Part shown: piece after piece, positions 5,387 to 7,326 of the stretch
How positions within the stretch are numbered: the first letter of the stretch is position 1
How the letters are laid out: the number at the start of each line of letters is the position of its first letter
From: an uncultured Alphaproteobacteria bacterium
GTDB taxonomy: Bacteria > Pseudomonadota > Alphaproteobacteria > Micavibrionales > Micavibrionaceae
DNA: 7,326 bases
Assembly: GCA_946480475.1 (NCBI GenBank)
Contig: CAMLJM010000054.1
Span: forward strand, 1-7,326
Direction: 5' to 3'
Notes under the pieces: generated by a model
Seen by the model: only the letters and a program-made list of their open reading frames with translations
What the model was told of the DNA's origin: nothing
Databases searched by the model: none
Program-made: the position numbers and the translations under genes

Positions 5387-7326
5387 CTATAAAGGTTGAG
5401 GTTCTGACGTTGCTTTACCATCCCAGACATAATATTTTCCAGTTTTCTTATCTTTATAGATATTAGTCTGACTTTCCCCACGATTATCTTTCGCATCATG
5501 TGCGTCTTTATAGCCATGCTCTCGTGCTACTCTGTTTGCCTCCTTGTTATTTGGAACTTTTTTCATGTCCTGAGGCTTTGGCCTATCATCATCCGGATCA
5601 TCCGGTCCGCCCGTCGGGCTGGCAGCCGTACAAACCTGTTCCTGAACTGCGGTAGGTGAAGCAACCTTCGTTGCGTCGTCAGGATTATCGGGCTTCGTAC
5701 TCATCATGCCGAAAATGCCTTTAGCGACATCACCCGGACGTATAGCACCACGGGCAGCAGCGGCACCGCCGCCACCTTCAAGCTTATTACAACCCGCAGC
5801 CTCATTGTCACGATTGATCACGCAATCAAGGGCTACCAACCCCTCCGGATCGGCGAACATGACGGGGGAGACTTCGGCGTAGTTGAAGGTGTTGAGGCCG
5901 CCGTCGATGCCGATCGGGTCAGAGCTTATGTATCTACCCAACGATGGGTGATAATAACGGTTCCCGTTGTAGAACAGGCCGGATTCTGAGTCATAGTACT
6001 GACCCGGCATGCGGATGTTCACTGTGCGTGATCCGCTCGGCGTCCCTACCCCATACGAATCGGCGCTGATGAACCAGACTTGGCTGCCGCCGCTGTTCGT
6101 GCCATATTGCGGGGTGCCGAGGTGGTTGGGGTGGAGGTAGGTCAGCACTTCCGGTGATCCGGCGTCGATCTGCGCCAGCGGCTCACCCGTGGCGGGATCG
6201 AGATAGATATACTCACGGATCATGGTGCCGCTATTATCGTATTCACCGTACAGCAAGCCGCTCAGGCCATAGACATATTGGGTGGTATTACCGCCCGCGA
6301 CCTTCTTGGTGCGCTGGTTGCTGGCGTTGTAAGTATACGTGCCCACCGTGCTGCCACCGGTGCTGGTGAACGACAACTGCCCCGCCGCGTTCCAGCTGTA
6401 TGCTGTGCCGCTAAATGTCAGGAAGTTCCCCGATGAGTCATACGTGATGCTGGAACCGCCGACAGCAGAGATTTTATTGCTGGTGGATGGCACCGTACTG
6501 GTCGTCGTGCTGCCCAGAACTTTCGTGAGGCGGTTGTCGGTCGCATCGAACGTATAGGAACCGGCGCTGCCGACATTCTCGGCATTCAGGCGGTTGAGGG
6601 AGTCGTAGCCGTATGTATACGAACCGATTTGGGTGATATTGCCGACATCGTCCGTGTCATAGGTGCGGTTGCTGATGCCGCCCGATATCGTGCGGTTGGT
6701 CGGGTTGTAATCCTGATCATACGTCGCAGAGAACGTAAGACCGTTGCCATACGTCATGCCCGTGACGGGGCCAAAGGGCAGGTAATTCACGCCGGAACTG
6801 AACTGTACTGTCCCCACACCAGAAACCGTGCCGCTGACGCCACTGACCAGGCCGTTGGCGTTGCGGCTGTATGTGATCACACGTCCGGAATCAAGCGTAA
6901 TCGTCAGCACATTGCCCGCCAGGTCATAGGTATAGGCCGTGGTATACGTCACGCCGGAGCGTGTTTCATTGACCTCGGTGAGCTGACCGAGGTCGTTATA
7001 TTCATAGGTGGTGGTGCCGGAGGCATCGACAACAGAACATAACTGCCCGATCCCCGCCGTGCCGCAACCAGTGGTCAGGTCATAGGTCAGCGTCGCGTTC
7101 AGCGCAGAGTCGGATGGATAAGCGATGGTCAGCAACCGATCCAGCGCATCCCACGTGTAGTTCGTCACCACCCCACGCGCGTCCGTGCGCTGCGTCACGT
7201 TCCCCGCCTTGTCCACCGTATAGCTGATGGTGCCACGGTTGGGCGAGGTCTCGCCCACCACATCGCCAAAAGCGTTATAGGTATAGGTGGTGGCGTTGTT
7301 ACGCGGGTCCTCGACCGAGGTGACAT
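5387..7326 (-). CDS. Rhs/YD-repeat polymorphic toxin, N-terminus beyond window
   Basis: The frame is open from the right window edge to TAG at 5387-5389 (about 645 residues), so the start lies outside; an internal GTG at 7261 is not the true start. From the edge to ~6200 it carries YD repeats. Next comes the conserved Rhs core (HPNHLGTPQ, then RMPGQYYDSESGLFYNGNRY, YISSDPIG, LNTFNYAEVSP) ending in DPEGL (5837-5851), where Rhs proteins usually cleave off the toxin. The variable C-terminus is 149 residues: a low-complexity linker (GGGGAAAARG, later GGPDDPDDD), then a Lys-rich tip of about 60 residues with NKEANRVAREHGYKDAHD and IYKDKKTGKYYVWDGK. I do not recognise the tip with certainty; its short YKDKKTG hairpin end recalls small polymorphic-toxin nuclease domains (type 33-like), which is only a guess. 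DNA turns AT-rich at about 5585, marking the exchanged module. The delivery route (type VI or other) cannot be seen from this part. Confidence 0.92.
   Translation of the reverse strand, partial: VTSVEDPRNNATTYTYNAFGDVVGETSPNRGTISYTVDKAGNVTQRTDARGVVTNYTWDALDRLLTIAYPSDSALNATLTYDLTTGCGTAGIGQLCSVVDASGTTTYEYNDLGQLTEVNETRSGVTYTTAYTYDLAGNVLTITLDSGRVITYSRNANGLVSGVSGTVSGVGTVQFSSGVNYLPFGPVTGMTYGNGLTFSATYDQDYNPTNRTISGGISNRTYDTDDVGNITQIGSYTYGYDSLNRLNAENVGSAGSYTFDATDNRLTKVLGSTTTSTVPSTSNKISAVGGSSITYDSSGNFLTFSGTAYSWNAAGQLSFTSTGGSTVGTYTYNASNQRTKKVAGGNTTQYVYGLSGLLYGEYDNSGTMIREYIYLDPATGEPLAQIDAGSPEVLTYLHPNHLGTPQYGTNSGGSQVWFISADSYGVGTPSGSRTVNIRMPGQYYDSESGLFYNGNRYYHPSLGRYISSDPIGIDGGLNTFNYAEVSPVMFADPEGLVALDCVINRDNEAAGCNKLEGGGGAAAARGAIRPGDVAKGIFGMMSTKPDNPDDATKVASPTAVQEQVCTAASPTGGPDDPDDDRPKPQDMKKVPNNKEANRVAREHGYKDAHDAKDNRGESQTNIYKDKKTGKYYVWDGKATSEPQPL
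6576..7326. repeat. Direct repeat of Rhs YD region, copy 2
   Basis: The partner of 3778-4528, inside the intact Rhs gene. The two copies flank the Rhs core, toxin tip and immunity gene in direct orientation, so recombination between them could delete or amplify that segment. The right edge is the window limit, not necessarily the end of homology. Confidence 0.85.

Noticed and set aside
5329..5517. Minus-strand 62-codon frame between Rhs and the immunity gene
   Set aside because: It overlaps the end of the Rhs toxin and the start of the immunity gene in another frame, with no start signal.
6154..7042. Three plus-strand frames opposite the Rhs gene
   Set aside because: They are shadows of the repetitive, GC-rich Rhs coding sequence on the other strand.
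3687..7326. Insertion sequence or CRISPR array as explanation of the repeats
   Set aside because: No transposase, terminal inverted repeats or short regularly spaced repeats are seen; the repeats are coding YD sequence.

Overview
The window looks like accessory (mobile) DNA from a proteobacterium; the exact lineage cannot be fixed from this sequence. Support comes from a phage-type tyrosine integrase beside a 3' fragment of a CCA-encoding tRNA-Arg gene, a Panacea-type antitoxin, a Fic enzyme, and an Rhs/YD-repeat toxin locus whose base composition shifts sharply from GC-rich core to AT-rich toxin tip and immunity gene.

Layout, left to right. (1) 1-373, minus strand: 5' part of a Panacea/SocA-like (DUF4065) antitoxin gene, cut by the window edge, with a strong ribosome binding site and a possible extended -10 promoter. 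(2) 374-888, no gene: an orphan-looking plus-strand terminator (~511-533), C-rich repeats, a 46-49 bp piece of tRNA-Arg(CCT) running from the anticodon loop to CCA (~768-815), then two 10-bp direct repeats (850-878) that look like integrase arm sites. (3) 889-2198, minus strand: a DUF4224 gene followed 2 bp later by a complete tyrosine integrase reading toward the tRNA fragment. (4) 2199-2599, an AT-rich divergent control region with repeated AAAAGTTGCATAAT elements and an apparently leaderless promoter for fic. (5) 2606-3655, plus strand: a full-length class II Fic protein with intact catalytic and inhibitory motifs and a C-terminal winged-helix-like domain. (6) 3687-4862, minus strand: a broken YD-repeat fragment. 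(7) 4947-5366, minus strand: a small AT-rich gene resembling DUF4279, the likely immunity gene. (8) 5387-7326, minus strand: the 3' part of an Rhs gene with YD repeats, the canonical core ending in DPEGL, and a 149-residue variable C-terminus.

How it may work together: DUF4224 and the integrase form the recombination module of an element that used tRNA-Arg(CCT) as target. Because the tRNA fragment lacks its 5' half although the integrase faces it, it is best read as the junction between two tandem elements, or as an eroded left end. The Rhs gene and its downstream neighbour form a toxin-immunity pair on one strand. The broken YD fragment beyond them is a direct repeat of the Rhs gene about 2.8 kb away, so it brackets the toxin core, tip and immunity gene. 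The Panacea antitoxin lacks a visible partner; if it has one, it probably lies left of the window. No single wholly new system is evident; the least described parts are the toxin tip with its immunity gene, the bracketing repeat, and the fic control region.
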